A stretch of 64,000 nt of DNA from an uncultured Bdellovibrionales bacterium (lineage in GTDB: Bacteria > Bdellovibrionota > FAC87 > UBA2466): contig CALCZU010000081.1 of the NCBI GenBank assembly GCA_937903155.1, positions 30,011-94,010 on the forward strand, read 5' to 3'. A program made the translations under genes and the position numbers. Below the pieces are notes generated by a model, which searched no databases, was not told where the DNA came from, and saw only the letters and a program-made list of their open reading frames with translations. Positions 9,318 through 17,647 of the stretch are shown in pieces (position 1 is the stretch's first letter; each line of letters begins with the position of its first letter).

Positions 9318-9807
9318 TTGTTGTTAGCGCTATGCCTTACGCTTTTTGTTTCTTTCGTTCTTGCCGAGCCAACGGCTCATGAACCGAGTTCTTCATCTAA
9401 GCGTGTGATTATCCCCCCGGGCGAGATTTACGCCGTTGCGTCGGTGGTTCCTTTCGAAGAACAGCAAGAATCGCTTTTTAAGATCGTAAGAGAGAAAAAC
9501 AAACGCCGAGAAGAAATTGAAATCGAGTTTCGACGTCTTTACGGAACCAGCTTTGAGAGCTCGGATGTCCTCAAGCGTTCCATTACCCAACTCAGAAGTG
9601 AAATGAAAACGCCCCAAGGGATTTCGAAAACGGGAGCTCAGCTCGTTAAAGATGAAAAAAACGCTACGAAGTTGATGGAAGAGTACGATACGCTCGTGAA
9701 ATTTTCCTTCGATCGATGGGGATTGTAGAACAACTCTCCGAATCTCTCCAAAGGCGACGCTAACAGATATTCGAAAGATGTTCGTCAATGCGAAAGAGAA
9801 AAAATAA
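9318..9807 (+). pseudogene. Decayed tandem paralogue of the 7699 gene
   Basis: The first reading frame (9318-9728) reproduces residues ~10-140 of the upstream protein (EPTAHEPSSSSKR, MKTPQGIS, LMEEYDTLVKF) and then breaks off. In another frame, from about 9730 to the TAA at 9805-9807, the sequence reads ATLTDIRKMFVNAKEKK, matching the upstream C-terminus ATAEQIKAFFVAKEKKQ. The ~370 intervening residues are missing. This is a deletion plus frame change, not a short functional gene. There is also no ATG at its 5' end; the only start is a TTG 11 bp after the upstream stop. Confidence 0.8.
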
Positions 9808-9840
9808 TAAAGAAATTCCCTTCTTACTTAGGGGGCCCAT

Positions 9841-10566
9841 TTACTGATGCTGAGTTTTTTGGGAGTCGTCTGATTGATGGGGTTTCAAACTTTTTTCGTA
9901 TTTTTGTATAATAGCTCCCAATCGAAAAACCGTTTCGGGGGGCGTTGTGTGGTCCGAAGCTTTGACTTCTTTGAGGTAAGATAAAACTTTTATACGCTTC
10001 TCTGCAGGCGTCTTAGGATTTTTGAGCCAATCGAGAAGGCTCTCTGTATTTTTCATTCTTTCTTCATGGGAAGGATTTGCTAGATTCTCAACAACTGCGG
10101 AGAGTTTTCCCGAGTTTGCGATGACAATCCCTTCGATTTCTTCTTTTTCTTTTGCAGACATACAGGTGCTGCTTGCGATGCAGTTTTCGACGAGTTGAAT
10201 CACTTTTCTGAACTCTTCGGACGAGTTTGGTTTCTTAAGTTTTTCATCTAAGAAGCAGGCGGTAAATTTAGAAACCGGCGGATTGTTGTGTGGCAAAAAG
10301 TAGCTGCTCCCAGGGGCGCGCCAACGCAATCTGTTGTCGTTCAGCGTTGCTGCCGATTCCGCTTCTCCAATGATGCCATATTGCAAAATTTCTCTTTCTC
10401 TCTGGGTAATCTCTTCAATGGCGTCTTCAAAAAACTTCTTCCACTCTCCGCACTCAGCTGCAGCGGCAGGGACTTTAGTGTTAGTAGCCCGCTCGAGGCC
10501 GGCCTCCAATGAAAACGATGTCATTAAACAAATCAAAGAGACAAAACTCATTAGGTTTTTAAACAT
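9841..10566 (-). CDS. Secreted helical protein of unknown function
   Basis: A 241-aa product with a signal peptide (MFKNLMSFVSLICLMTSFSLEA). The mature part is mostly helical with a few Cys (AAECGEWKKFF, ACFLDE, VENCIASSTC) and an Asp/Gln/His-rich tail. No domain was recognised. It is encoded opposite to, and convergent with, the decayed paralogue array at 7699-9807. The ribosome site is weak (TGAG). Confidence 0.6.
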   Translation of the reverse strand: MFKNLMSFVSLICLMTSFSLEAGLERATNTKVPAAAAECGEWKKFFEDAIEEITQREREILQYGIIGEAESAATLNDNRLRWRAPGSSYFLPHNNPPVSKFTACFLDEKLKKPNSSEEFRKVIQLVENCIASSTCMSAKEKEEIEGIVIANSGKLSAVVENLANPSHEERMKNTESLLDWLKNPKTPAEKRIKVLSYLKEVKASDHTTPPETVFRLGAIIQKYEKSLKPHQSDDSQKTQHQ

Positions 10567-10690
10567 CTCAATATTTTATCAGAGAAACATTATTTGCGGA
10601 GCGTTAAATATCGCTAACGTTTTGAATCTCTAAATCTCGAAGTAAAAATTCGATTTCTATGCCCACGGATGAGGAACTAAAAATTTTTCA

Positions 10691-11599
10691 TCACAGTCTC
10701 TGAATCGTCACTTTTTTGATCTCAGCATCCAACCAAGACGAATAATCTGTTCTGGAAAAAACCGCTGCTTTAAATTGATAGGTATTTTCTTTGTCTTGAG
10801 TCGCTCCCAAATACTGTACGACGAGCCATTGCTGGTTGTGCTCTACGAGTTTTGGATAGATTTCTCCCGGTTTTATCGTCGTGAGAATATCTTGAATCCA
10901 GTGCTTTGCCTCGTTCGCGCGTTGCTCGTCTAATTTTGGTCTCAATTTGGGGGCGAGGTGGGGGAGAGGACGGGCTGCGATCCCTCGTCTGCCAGGATTT
11001 GCTTTTTCGATTTTTTTACTATCGTTCATTTCTCTGAGGCCATCTTTGTAGGAAACTTGGTAACTCAGAAGTTTTTCAGATTTTCCTGGAGCCGACTGAT
11101 TTATTTTTTGAGGAGAGTTTCTTACAACTTGTAGGAAGTTCTCGGCAGATTTAGAAGCCTCCTCCCTCAGTTTGGGACTTTTTAAAAAAAGCTCAGAATA
11201 GACTGCACGTTCTGCATATGATGGAAGTACGAACACGCGACGAAATCTCTTAGTATCAAAGCCGAAAACATTTTTTATCTTCGCAAGCATTTCGGGATCG
11301 CTTGAGTGCGTGTTGATTCTTTCCACTTCTTTGTCGAGGACTTCATTCGTAATCGCAGCTTCGTTGTTTTTTAGGATCTGTGCATAGGTATAACCTCGAA
11401 TGAGTTGCTCCAATCCGAGATTTCTCATCTCTTGCGGGTTATTGACCAGCGAAGCAAGGTTTTTATATTTCACATCTCTTTGGGTGATTTTATAATCTCC
11501 AACGATCGCGACGACGGGATTAGAGAGATAAGAATAGACAGCCACGCTGGCGAAAGCGACTGCGCAGAGACCGATTAGCATTTTTAATGGTTTATTCAT
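10691..11599 (-). CDS. Membrane-anchored SurA/PpiC-like chaperone
   Basis: A 302-aa product with one N-terminal membrane segment (about residues 8-27, followed by SNPVVAIVGDYKIT). That pattern of anchor, VAxVGdxxIT and a long helical region is typical of the SurA_N/PpiD family of periplasmic folding factors. The C-terminal part (about residues 155-300) occupies the place of a parvulin domain, but I could not identify the canonical catalytic residues, so it may be chaperone-only. A CAGGTG ribosome site precedes the ATG. It likely acts at the periplasmic face of the inner membrane. Confidence 0.6.
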   Translation of the reverse strand: MNKPLKMLIGLCAVAFASVAVYSYLSNPVVAIVGDYKITQRDVKYKNLASLVNNPQEMRNLGLEQLIRGYTYAQILKNNEAAITNEVLDKEVERINTHSSDPEMLAKIKNVFGFDTKRFRRVFVLPSYAERAVYSELFLKSPKLREEASKSAENFLQVVRNSPQKINQSAPGKSEKLLSYQVSYKDGLREMNDSKKIEKANPGRRGIAARPLPHLAPKLRPKLDEQRANEAKHWIQDILTTIKPGEIYPKLVEHNQQWLVVQYLGATQDKENTYQFKAAVFSRTDYSSWLDAEIKKVTIQRL

Positions 11600-11785
11600 T
11601 GATGCACCTGCTTTGAGAGGGTCTTCATTCTACCGATTTTCTATATTTTATGCAGAAGCGCTGCGTTTCAAGCTCTAGTGGTGTTCTATTTTCTTGGAAC
11701 AATATTTCTTGGCAGATGGCACTTGCCGCATTCAAGCCGTAGCTCTCGTGATAAACCTGATGTCCAAACCGAATGAGAGGCGAAA

Positions 11786-12463
11786 ATGCAAACCAAGAAA
11801 ATTTTTACTGTAGTCATTACATTACTTCTTTTGATCACCGCGTGTGCTGGTTTATCGAGACGTAAGAATGAGGAGGCGCTGAAGAAAGTAAAAAAAGTTG
11901 CGGTGGTGGCTTTCGATACGGTTCAACCCAAGCCCACGGTGGGAATGGCAACAAATAACGGTAAAGCGGACGAAATGTTTGCCGAGTTTGCAAAAATATT
12001 TGGAACGCTGACTCACTGGGAAGTCATGCCGATCTCACGGATGAAAGAAAACGCAGGTTACAAAGCTGCTTACGAGAAAACGATGCACGGTTTTCAAAAT
12101 AAATACTTGGCTTCCAAAGACGAAAAGAAATTTACTGTTCCGAAAATTCTTGATAACGATTGCCTGAGGTTACTTGGGAAAGACGGTAGGGATGCACTCA
12201 TGAAAGCACTCGGCGTCGACGCGATTGTGACCTCTCGAGTTGTCGTTGTGCACGGGGGAAGTGTATTCTCAGGCCTTAAACCCCAAGCCAAACTTTCCTT
12301 TGAAGTCTATGTTCCGCACATGAATTCTTCGGATTGGTTCGAGGGGAATATTGATGGCGAAGAGTCCAAAACCTCCATCGGTCGCACGACCTTCTTCAAC
12401 GCAGATAAACAGGGAGAACTCGCTTTGCCTTCTGCCGTCAGCGCTTTTCAAAAAATTAAATGA
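11786..12463 (+). CDS. Lipoprotein of unknown function
   Basis: A 225-aa lipoprotein with a clear lipobox (LLLITAC, Cys20) after a hydrophobic signal. The mature part begins with a charged stretch and a beta strand (KKVAVVAFDT). A central VDAIVTSRVVVVHGG is reminiscent of envelope lipoproteins that build a nucleotide-binding-like sheet, but no family can be claimed. GAGGCG lies before the ATG. It stands just upstream of the exosortase pair, 127 bp from it, and may be unrelated. Confidence 0.65.
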   Translation: MQTKKIFTVVITLLLLITACAGLSRRKNEEALKKVKKVAVVAFDTVQPKPTVGMATNNGKADEMFAEFAKIFGTLTHWEVMPISRMKENAGYKAAYEKTMHGFQNKYLASKDEKKFTVPKILDNDCLRLLGKDGRDALMKALGVDAIVTSRVVVVHGGSVFSGLKPQAKLSFEVYVPHMNSSDWFEGNIDGEESKTSIGRTTFFNADKQGELALPSAVSAFQKIK

Positions 12464-12589
12464 ACTTCTGATACCGAACGGCCCAGTTCCCTTGCTACAG
12501 GGAAGTTTGCTTCATTTCCCAGTGAAGGCTATAGTTATATTGGCTTCAAAATTCTTAGCTATTGATTCACTCGTTTGGGAATAAGTTTA

Positions 12590-12970
12590 ATGGACGCTTT
12601 GCGTTGTCAGCGAATTTTTATTCAATTGCTTAGTCTAGTGCTTATTTTTCTAGGCCCAACCTGTCGAGCGACTGCGACAAGTTGCAGTTCGACAACGGAT
12701 TGCCCAAGTAACGCTAAGTATTGCGACCTGGATTTCGGAGTTTGCCAAGATTGCTGCGATTTTGCTATTGAAATTTGCCCCTCCGATTGCAGTACGACTA
12801 ACGGAACTGAATGCCGGAACGTCGCGGGTAACGCGTGCGGTTTAACAATCTCTGAGGTTCCGGAGTCTTCGCGATCATGGTTTCTGCCATTGCTAGCGGT
12901 GGGTTCGGCTTTCATCTTCTCTGTCGCAGCTTTTTTACTTCGCAAGAAAACACCAGGGAAAAATGCCTGA
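12590..12970 (+). CDS. Cys-rich exported protein with PEP-CTERM-like sorting tail, likely exosortase substrate
   Basis: The ATG at 12590 gives 126 aa; an in-frame TTG at 12575 is an alternative. Layout: a signal peptide (residues 1-30), a Cys-rich domain with ten Cys in about 60 residues (DCPSNAKYC, CQDCCDF, ICPSDC, ECRNVAGNAC), and a tripartite C-terminus of a short motif (VPESS), a single hydrophobic helix (FLPLLAVGSAFIFSVAAFLL) and a basic cluster (RKKTPGK). That end closely mimics PEP-CTERM sorting signals (VPEP, helix, Arg cluster). The next gene, overlapping by 8 bp, encodes an exosortase, so this is probably its dedicated substrate, cleaved at the motif and released or attached at the surface. 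Confidence 0.75.
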   Translation: MDALRCQRIFIQLLSLVLIFLGPTCRATATSCSSTTDCPSNAKYCDLDFGVCQDCCDFAIEICPSDCSTTNGTECRNVAGNACGLTISEVPESSRSWFLPLLAVGSAFIFSVAAFLLRKKTPGKNA

Positions 12971-13919
12971 AGTGATTAAAAAAGCATTCTTGCTCGCATT
13001 GCTTCCGGTTATTGAACTGGTTTTTTTAAGAGTTTATTTGCACTCCTTTTTGAACTTACGCATCGGATTTCCTGGGATGACGGATTACGATTTTTTTATC
13101 CCCGGGCCTGTGGCTTTTCTTCTTTTGGTATACAGTTTGGAAAGCGGCAAGAGTTCTCGTTTGAAAATTCAAAAAAATATTCTGCTGACAAATTTACTTT
13201 TATTGGCCCTCTGCGTTTTGAATGGCCATTTGTATTCCTCGGTCTCTTCTTTCAGTTCGTTCCTATGGAGAAGCAGTTTTTTTGTACTGCTGATCGGACT
13301 CGTTGCTTCTGGGTTCGGATCTTTTATTTCGTTTTCTTACTATTTTAAAAATCCAAATCGGATATCGATTATTCCTGCAACGCTCATCGCTTTTATCTTC
13401 CCGATCTATATGCTCTTGTTTCAGAAGGTTTGGGGGAGTTTTAGTTTCTTTACTTCGACGGGAGTTGAAAAGCTGACTCGCTTGTTGTTTGGAAATGCGG
13501 TTGAAATTTCACTCAGTCCCAGTCGTTATTTAATTCTCGACCATGAATTGCTGAAAGTTCGAATTGGGCAAGGTTGCATCGGAGGCGATGGGGTTTTGTT
13601 ATTCACCTTTGTCACTTTGATGCTCATGATTCTGTTTCGGAAATCAGTCACCCGATTTCAGTGGTTTTTGGTTTTTCTCTCAGGCTTAGTGGTGATGTAT
13701 TTAGTTAATCTCGTGAGAATTATTTTCTTGTTTGTTTTAGGAATTGCGCTGATGAAAACTTTCGAATCCGAAAGAGCGATGCTGATTTTCAAGTTAACTG
13801 CTCATACCCACCTCGGATGGATTCTCTACCTCACAAGTATCGCTTCTTACTTCAGTCTTCTGTTTAGTTTTTCAAAACTGCAAATTCCCTTCTCGCTCAC
13901 GCGAGTTGCTTCTGATTGA
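12963..13919 (+). CDS. Exosortase/archaeosortase-family transpeptidase-like membrane protein
   Basis: A 318-aa polytopic membrane protein with about eight helices. The family's catalytic trio is visible in the expected order: Cys205 in GQGCIGGDG, Arg252 in YLVNLVRII, and a His in AHTHLGW (H281 or H283). Exosortases process C-terminal sorting signals of exported proteins; known ones are linked to surface polysaccharide assembly, but no such locus is seen here. Its ATG lies inside the end of the Cys-rich substrate gene (8-bp overlap), which points to a one-enzyme, one-substrate system. Confidence 0.85.
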   Translation: MPEVIKKAFLLALLPVIELVFLRVYLHSFLNLRIGFPGMTDYDFFIPGPVAFLLLVYSLESGKSSRLKIQKNILLTNLLLLALCVLNGHLYSSVSSFSSFLWRSSFFVLLIGLVASGFGSFISFSYYFKNPNRISIIPATLIAFIFPIYMLLFQKVWGSFSFFTSTGVEKLTRLLFGNAVEISLSPSRYLILDHELLKVRIGQGCIGGDGVLLFTFVTLMLMILFRKSVTRFQWFLVFLSGLVVMYLVNLVRIIFLFVLGIALMKTFESERAMLIFKLTAHTHLGWILYLTSIASYFSLLFSFSKLQIPFSLTRVASD

Positions 13920-14082
13920 TTCAAAAACGCTGCTAGAAGGTATTTTCCCTTGTTTAGGGTCTTTTTCAGTCAAAGCACCGAGCTTTTGCAGAGTTCCCTG
14001 GGTATTTGAACGCGTCGCTCATAATTGGTCTACACTGAATCGGAAACTTGATCTATGATGGCACTTTCGGCTGGAGAACAGA

Positions 14083-14736
14083 TTGCCAAAGAAAAAGCTA
14101 AAAAACGCGCTCATTGATGAAGTAGCGCTATCGCTGCTTCCGCCCAAGCCCAGAAAAGCGGACAGGACGAAGGTTCTCATCGTTGAAGCTGCGATAAAAA
14201 ACTACGCTACGTTCGGATTTGATCAAACAACGTTTGATAAAGTTGCTCACACGGCAGGAATATCCCGGCCGCTCGTAATGCATTATTTTAAAGATAAAGA
14301 AGAACTTCTTTTTTTAGCGATCCGGCATATTCGCCTTCTTTTTCAGAGAATGGCGATCGAATCGATTCGATCAAGCGATTCTCCTCCGAAACAACTCGAA
14401 GCTTACGTGCGTTCGACCTTTGAATGGATTCGGAAGTTTCCCACACATGCACAGAGTTGGTTGTATTTTTACTATGCCACTTCAATTCGTTCGAAATTCA
14501 AAGATTTGAATTCGGAGCTTGTAGAAATGGGCCGTCTTAGAATTGCTGCCATTTTAGAAGAAGGAAATAAACAGAAAAAATGGTCTGTCAAAAATGCCGG
14601 CGTCACTGCGAAGAGAATTCAAACGGTGATTACGGGGGCTCTGGTCGCAGCGGTCACTGAAGATCTTCCTGTCTCCCTTCGCGACTTTGAAGCCGATATT
14701 TTGGATTTCTGTAACCAGACTGTGACGCTCAAGTAA
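14083..14736 (+). CDS. TetR/AcrR-family transcriptional regulator
   Basis: A 217-aa product with a TetR N-terminal domain at about residues 28-75: a KVLIVEAAIKNYATFGF helix, TTFDKVAHTAGIS as helix-turn-helix and LVMHYFKDKEELL as the following helix. The remainder is the all-helical ligand/dimer domain. The start is a TTG at 14083 with GGAG upstream; nearby ATGs are out of frame. It is convergent with the gene at 14739 (2 bp apart). The target is unknown; TetR proteins usually bind next to their own gene. Confidence 0.85.
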   Translation: MPKKKLKNALIDEVALSLLPPKPRKADRTKVLIVEAAIKNYATFGFDQTTFDKVAHTAGISRPLVMHYFKDKEELLFLAIRHIRLLFQRMAIESIRSSDSPPKQLEAYVRSTFEWIRKFPTHAQSWLYFYYATSIRSKFKDLNSELVEMGRLRIAAILEEGNKQKKWSVKNAGVTAKRIQTVITGALVAAVTEDLPVSLRDFEADILDFCNQTVTLK

Positions 14737-14738
14737 AT

Positions 14739-16100
14739 TTATTCTTGCGACCTCGCCCGATGTCCCAAGGTTAATCGAGACATCAGCCTTCTCAACTGAC
14801 CTGTTTCGGCTTGGGTCCAAAGAGGACGGGAGGACAACGAATCGATTGTCCTTTGAAATCGATCGGGTGTCAGCCATAAAAGCCACATTTTGATGCCGTC
14901 GTCTGTCTCTACGGGCGCAAAGTCCTTCATCTTCTCAAAACCTAAAGACTCATAAAGTCTGCAGCCAACTTTATCCCCATAAGTATAAAAAACTTTTCCT
15001 CGAAGGTTGTATTCGGGCGAATTTTTGGGATCAAATGTAGCTCGCAAAAGTGAAATGAAGATTTTCTTAAATACTGCGGGATTACAGTCTTTGCGAATTG
15101 CAAAATTTCCGGGCTCGATTGCTTCGCCGAATAAATGCTGAAAACCGTCTTTATCCCATTCAAGAACCCCTTTTTCTTTTCGACGTAATTTTGCGGAAGG
15201 TCGAGGAAAAATCGCTTTGAAGAATTTTTCCACCGGAAGGAGTCTTTGAACAAATGTTAGGATGGGATTGGCTAAACCGTAGGGTAATCGAAAGGACCAC
15301 TTTGCCTTTTTTTTAACTTGAGTGACATCCGGTAAATGCGGATAGAGTTCTTTGTAACGATTGTGCACATCCGGCCCGTAAGAGATGAGTCTTAGGGTGC
15401 CTAAAAGTTCGCCTTTTTCGCCGTTATCTGTTCTCTCGAGGACATTAATATAGGTTGAAGCGTCCCAATAGATCTCTGCGTTTTCTTTTAACTCTTCTAG
15501 AATCGTGGCAAATTTTCGGCGGGAATAGTGCTGAAGCGCAAAATCCAATGACTCTTTTTGCTCCGCTTGAATCTTTTCTTTGTTTTTTCCCGGGGACCAA
15601 CGAGACAAGAGGTGATCTAAAATGAGTAAATTCATTTTACATGTGAGCGGAGCAGAACTTTGCTGGAACCAGTCAGGTATCTCAAGGGGAAGATCGCTTG
15701 GAATTTTTCCTTCGAACGGTTTATTGACGTCTGAAATCCAAAATCCATAAGTTTCGCGAACCCAAGTCTCAAACTCTTTTGGAAGTCCTTGGCGATACTC
15801 AATCGTATTTACTTCAACAATATGGTTTTCTTCGTAGAATTTCCTAGAAACGCTGTAAGCTGTCCAAGGGGTTCCAGAGCTATCGCGAAGGGAAGTGGGG
15901 ATATTTGTGATGGGCCTCTCGATGACTTCATCAGCGACTCGCTCAGGATTAAACAAATTTTCGAAGGACTCTGGACAACCCGGAGGGACCTTTGGAGGCT
16001 TTGAGCGAATGGCAAAACTCGGGACAGTAAGCGCAATTCCCAGAATCGCTAAAAGGAAGCAGTTTTTATGAAAGAAGCGCACTTCATAGAGACTGAACAA
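14739..16100 (-). CDS. Exported protein with GNAT-like acyltransferase features
   Basis: Up to 453 aa. The first start is a TTG at 16100; a GTG six codons later gives a more typical signal peptide (RFFHKNCFLLAILGIALTVPSFA). The last third carries YGDKVGCRLYESLGFEKM, a strong match to the C-terminal GNAT signature (acyl-CoA side, RLYESLGF), and the middle has ELLGTLRLIS, which fits a GNAT central strand. The N-terminal ~150 residues match nothing I know. The fold call is GNAT or N-acyl-amino-acid-synthase-like; an exported GNAT would be unusual because acyl-CoA is cytoplasmic. Confidence 0.55.
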   Translation of the reverse strand: MFSLYEVRFFHKNCFLLAILGIALTVPSFAIRSKPPKVPPGCPESFENLFNPERVADEVIERPITNIPTSLRDSSGTPWTAYSVSRKFYEENHIVEVNTIEYRQGLPKEFETWVRETYGFWISDVNKPFEGKIPSDLPLEIPDWFQQSSAPLTCKMNLLILDHLLSRWSPGKNKEKIQAEQKESLDFALQHYSRRKFATILEELKENAEIYWDASTYINVLERTDNGEKGELLGTLRLISYGPDVHNRYKELYPHLPDVTQVKKKAKWSFRLPYGLANPILTFVQRLLPVEKFFKAIFPRPSAKLRRKEKGVLEWDKDGFQHLFGEAIEPGNFAIRKDCNPAVFKKIFISLLRATFDPKNSPEYNLRGKVFYTYGDKVGCRLYESLGFEKMKDFAPVETDDGIKMWLLWLTPDRFQRTIDSLSSRPLWTQAETGQLRRLMSRLTLGHRARSQE

Positions 16101-16116
16101 TACCTGATACGTTGTG

Positions 16117-16479
16117 TCAATATGTTGGCGCAGCGGCCGCCTGGTTCGCTCTCGCTATACGGCGACACGACCAGATTTTTCCCCATCCAAAGAGCATTTC
16201 ATTTTCTTTTGAAAATGAAAGATTGGCGCCGCTCGCAAGCGAATATCGGGTTTCTCCGTCTTTAAATCGGGTACGAGCCGGTGCGCCCGAGTGGATTTCT
16301 TCGCCATGATTGATGACGAGTCGATCTCGGACTGTGTCGAGCTGTATTTCCGGATTTTTTTTATCTTTGCAAACTTCATTTTGACACTGACACAGAAATT
16401 GTCCCGAGTGTTCGGGTAGAATTTCTGTTGCACTCAAAGGAACCGAAACTAAAAACAATAACGCTAATAAATGATTCAT
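16117..16479 (-). CDS. Small secreted protein of unknown function
   Basis: A 120-aa product with a signal peptide (MNHLLALLFLVSVPLSATE) and a QFLCQCQNEVCKD Cys cluster at about residues 28-40, suggesting a disulphide-stabilised secreted protein. No family was recognised. It ends 17 bp before the 16100 start of the GNAT-like gene on the same strand, so the two may be cotranscribed. The ribosome site is weak. Confidence 0.5.
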   Translation of the reverse strand: MNHLLALLFLVSVPLSATEILPEHSGQFLCQCQNEVCKDKKNPEIQLDTVRDRLVINHGEEIHSGAPARTRFKDGETRYSLASGANLSFSKENEMLFGWGKIWSCRRIARANQAAAAPTY

Positions 16480-16599
16480 GCGGCGATGTTCGAACTTTTC
16501 TTAATCCACGGCAAGGCGCAGAGAATTAAAAAATGAGTGGTTTGCCGTTCTCTTTCGACGTTTGTGCTTTAACGAGGCTGGAACTTTGAAAAAACTGCC

Positions 16600-17058
16600 C
16601 TAAAAGGGTCGACCGCCGTTGATAGATTGAACCATATCGACTCCGAAACCACCGTTCTGACAGCGAATATCACCCATAAGATAACCCTCGCTTTCCAGAA
16701 CTTCGACGGTCGCGTAAATGCCGCTCTTAGGGTCCGAGTTTGCACCCAGAGAGCTGCCGGCAACTCCCATGGCCAAAGTGCCGCCGGGAGGAATCGTTCG
16801 GTAGCTTGTGGAATTGGTGCAAAGGTTAGCAGTCGAACAAGTTGCCGAACCATGTCCCCACTGACCGGCCAAAATATAAAGTGGGGCCGAGTTCGCGTTA
16901 GCAATCACTTTGATAGTCACTGTTTGGGTGACACTACTGGGATTACTGAGTTGAACATAAACGTAAGGACCCAAGCAGACTGCGGTACTAAATTTTCGTG
17001 CTTCCGCCATTGAAAAACAGGGGATTAGCAATCCACTCAGTAGAAAAAAGTATTTCAT
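16600..17058 (-). CDS. Secreted beta-rich protein of unknown function
   Basis: A 152-aa product with a signal peptide (MKYFFLLSGLLIPCFSMAEA). The mature domain reads as a small beta sandwich (VYVQLSNPSSVTQTVTIKV, then a GTLAMGVAGSSLGA loop and IYATVEVLE), similar in feel to immunoglobulin-like or pilus-adhesin folds with a few Cys. No family was identified. Confidence 0.6.
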   Translation of the reverse strand: MKYFFLLSGLLIPCFSMAEARKFSTAVCLGPYVYVQLSNPSSVTQTVTIKVIANANSAPLYILAGQWGHGSATCSTANLCTNSTSYRTIPPGGTLAMGVAGSSLGANSDPKSGIYATVEVLESEGYLMGDIRCQNGGFGVDMVQSINGGRPF

Positions 17059-17215
17059 AAAATTTCTCAGACTTCCCTTAATCGAGGTCTTCTTAGAATA
17101 CCTGGGAATTGTGAAGGAATTATGTAGTTGTCTCTCGCGTTCTCTGCAGGCACGGAAAAGGGCGGGATATCGACGAGATGGATGCCTAAACTGACATCCA
17201 TCTCCCTTGACGTGA

Positions 17216-17512
17216 TTAATCGACCAGACATTTAACGTCGCTTGTTTCTAAAACGAACTTAGCGGGACCCGGAATGTGTACGGGCTGGTATCTCACTTGA
17301 ACAACTACTTCGCAGAGTCCTGACCTCACGATGTAGCTGTCGTCTTTTTCGACGTGCTGGATCGACTTGATTTGAGAACCCGCGCCCAATTTCTGCGCGA
17401 CGGTTTGGCAGTTTAAAATAGCATTGATCTCGCGAGCCGATTGGTAGTACGGGGGAAGCGCGGCAAACGTTGTTAAGCTGGTAAGTGTTAAGAGTAAGAA
17501 TAAGTGTTTCAT
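17216..17512 (-). CDS. Small secreted protein of unknown function
   Basis: The frame opens at 17554, but the ATG at 17512 has AAGGAA upstream and begins a signal peptide (MKHLFLLLTLTSLTTFAA), giving 98 aa. The mature part is about 80 residues with three Cys (LNCQTV, GLCEVV, VKCLVD) and a beta-rich C-terminal half. No family was recognised. Confidence 0.6.
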   Translation of the reverse strand: MKHLFLLLTLTSLTTFAALPPYYQSAREINAILNCQTVAQKLGAGSQIKSIQHVEKDDSYIVRSGLCEVVVQVRYQPVHIPGPAKFVLETSDVKCLVD

Positions 17513-17647
17513 TTTGTTTTTCCTTTTGTTGTGTTCAGATAAGAAAAGTCTCATCTGTTGTTGTCAGTTATGCGGCAGAGTGTTTCAGACATCAAATTTT
17601 TTGAAACATTGTGTTTCAAAATCTGAAACTTCGAATGCAGAAAAATT

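Noticed and set aside
9318..9728. A genuine 136-aa secreted protein
   Set aside because: The matching C-terminal remnant just downstream in another frame shows it is a collapsed copy of the preceding gene.
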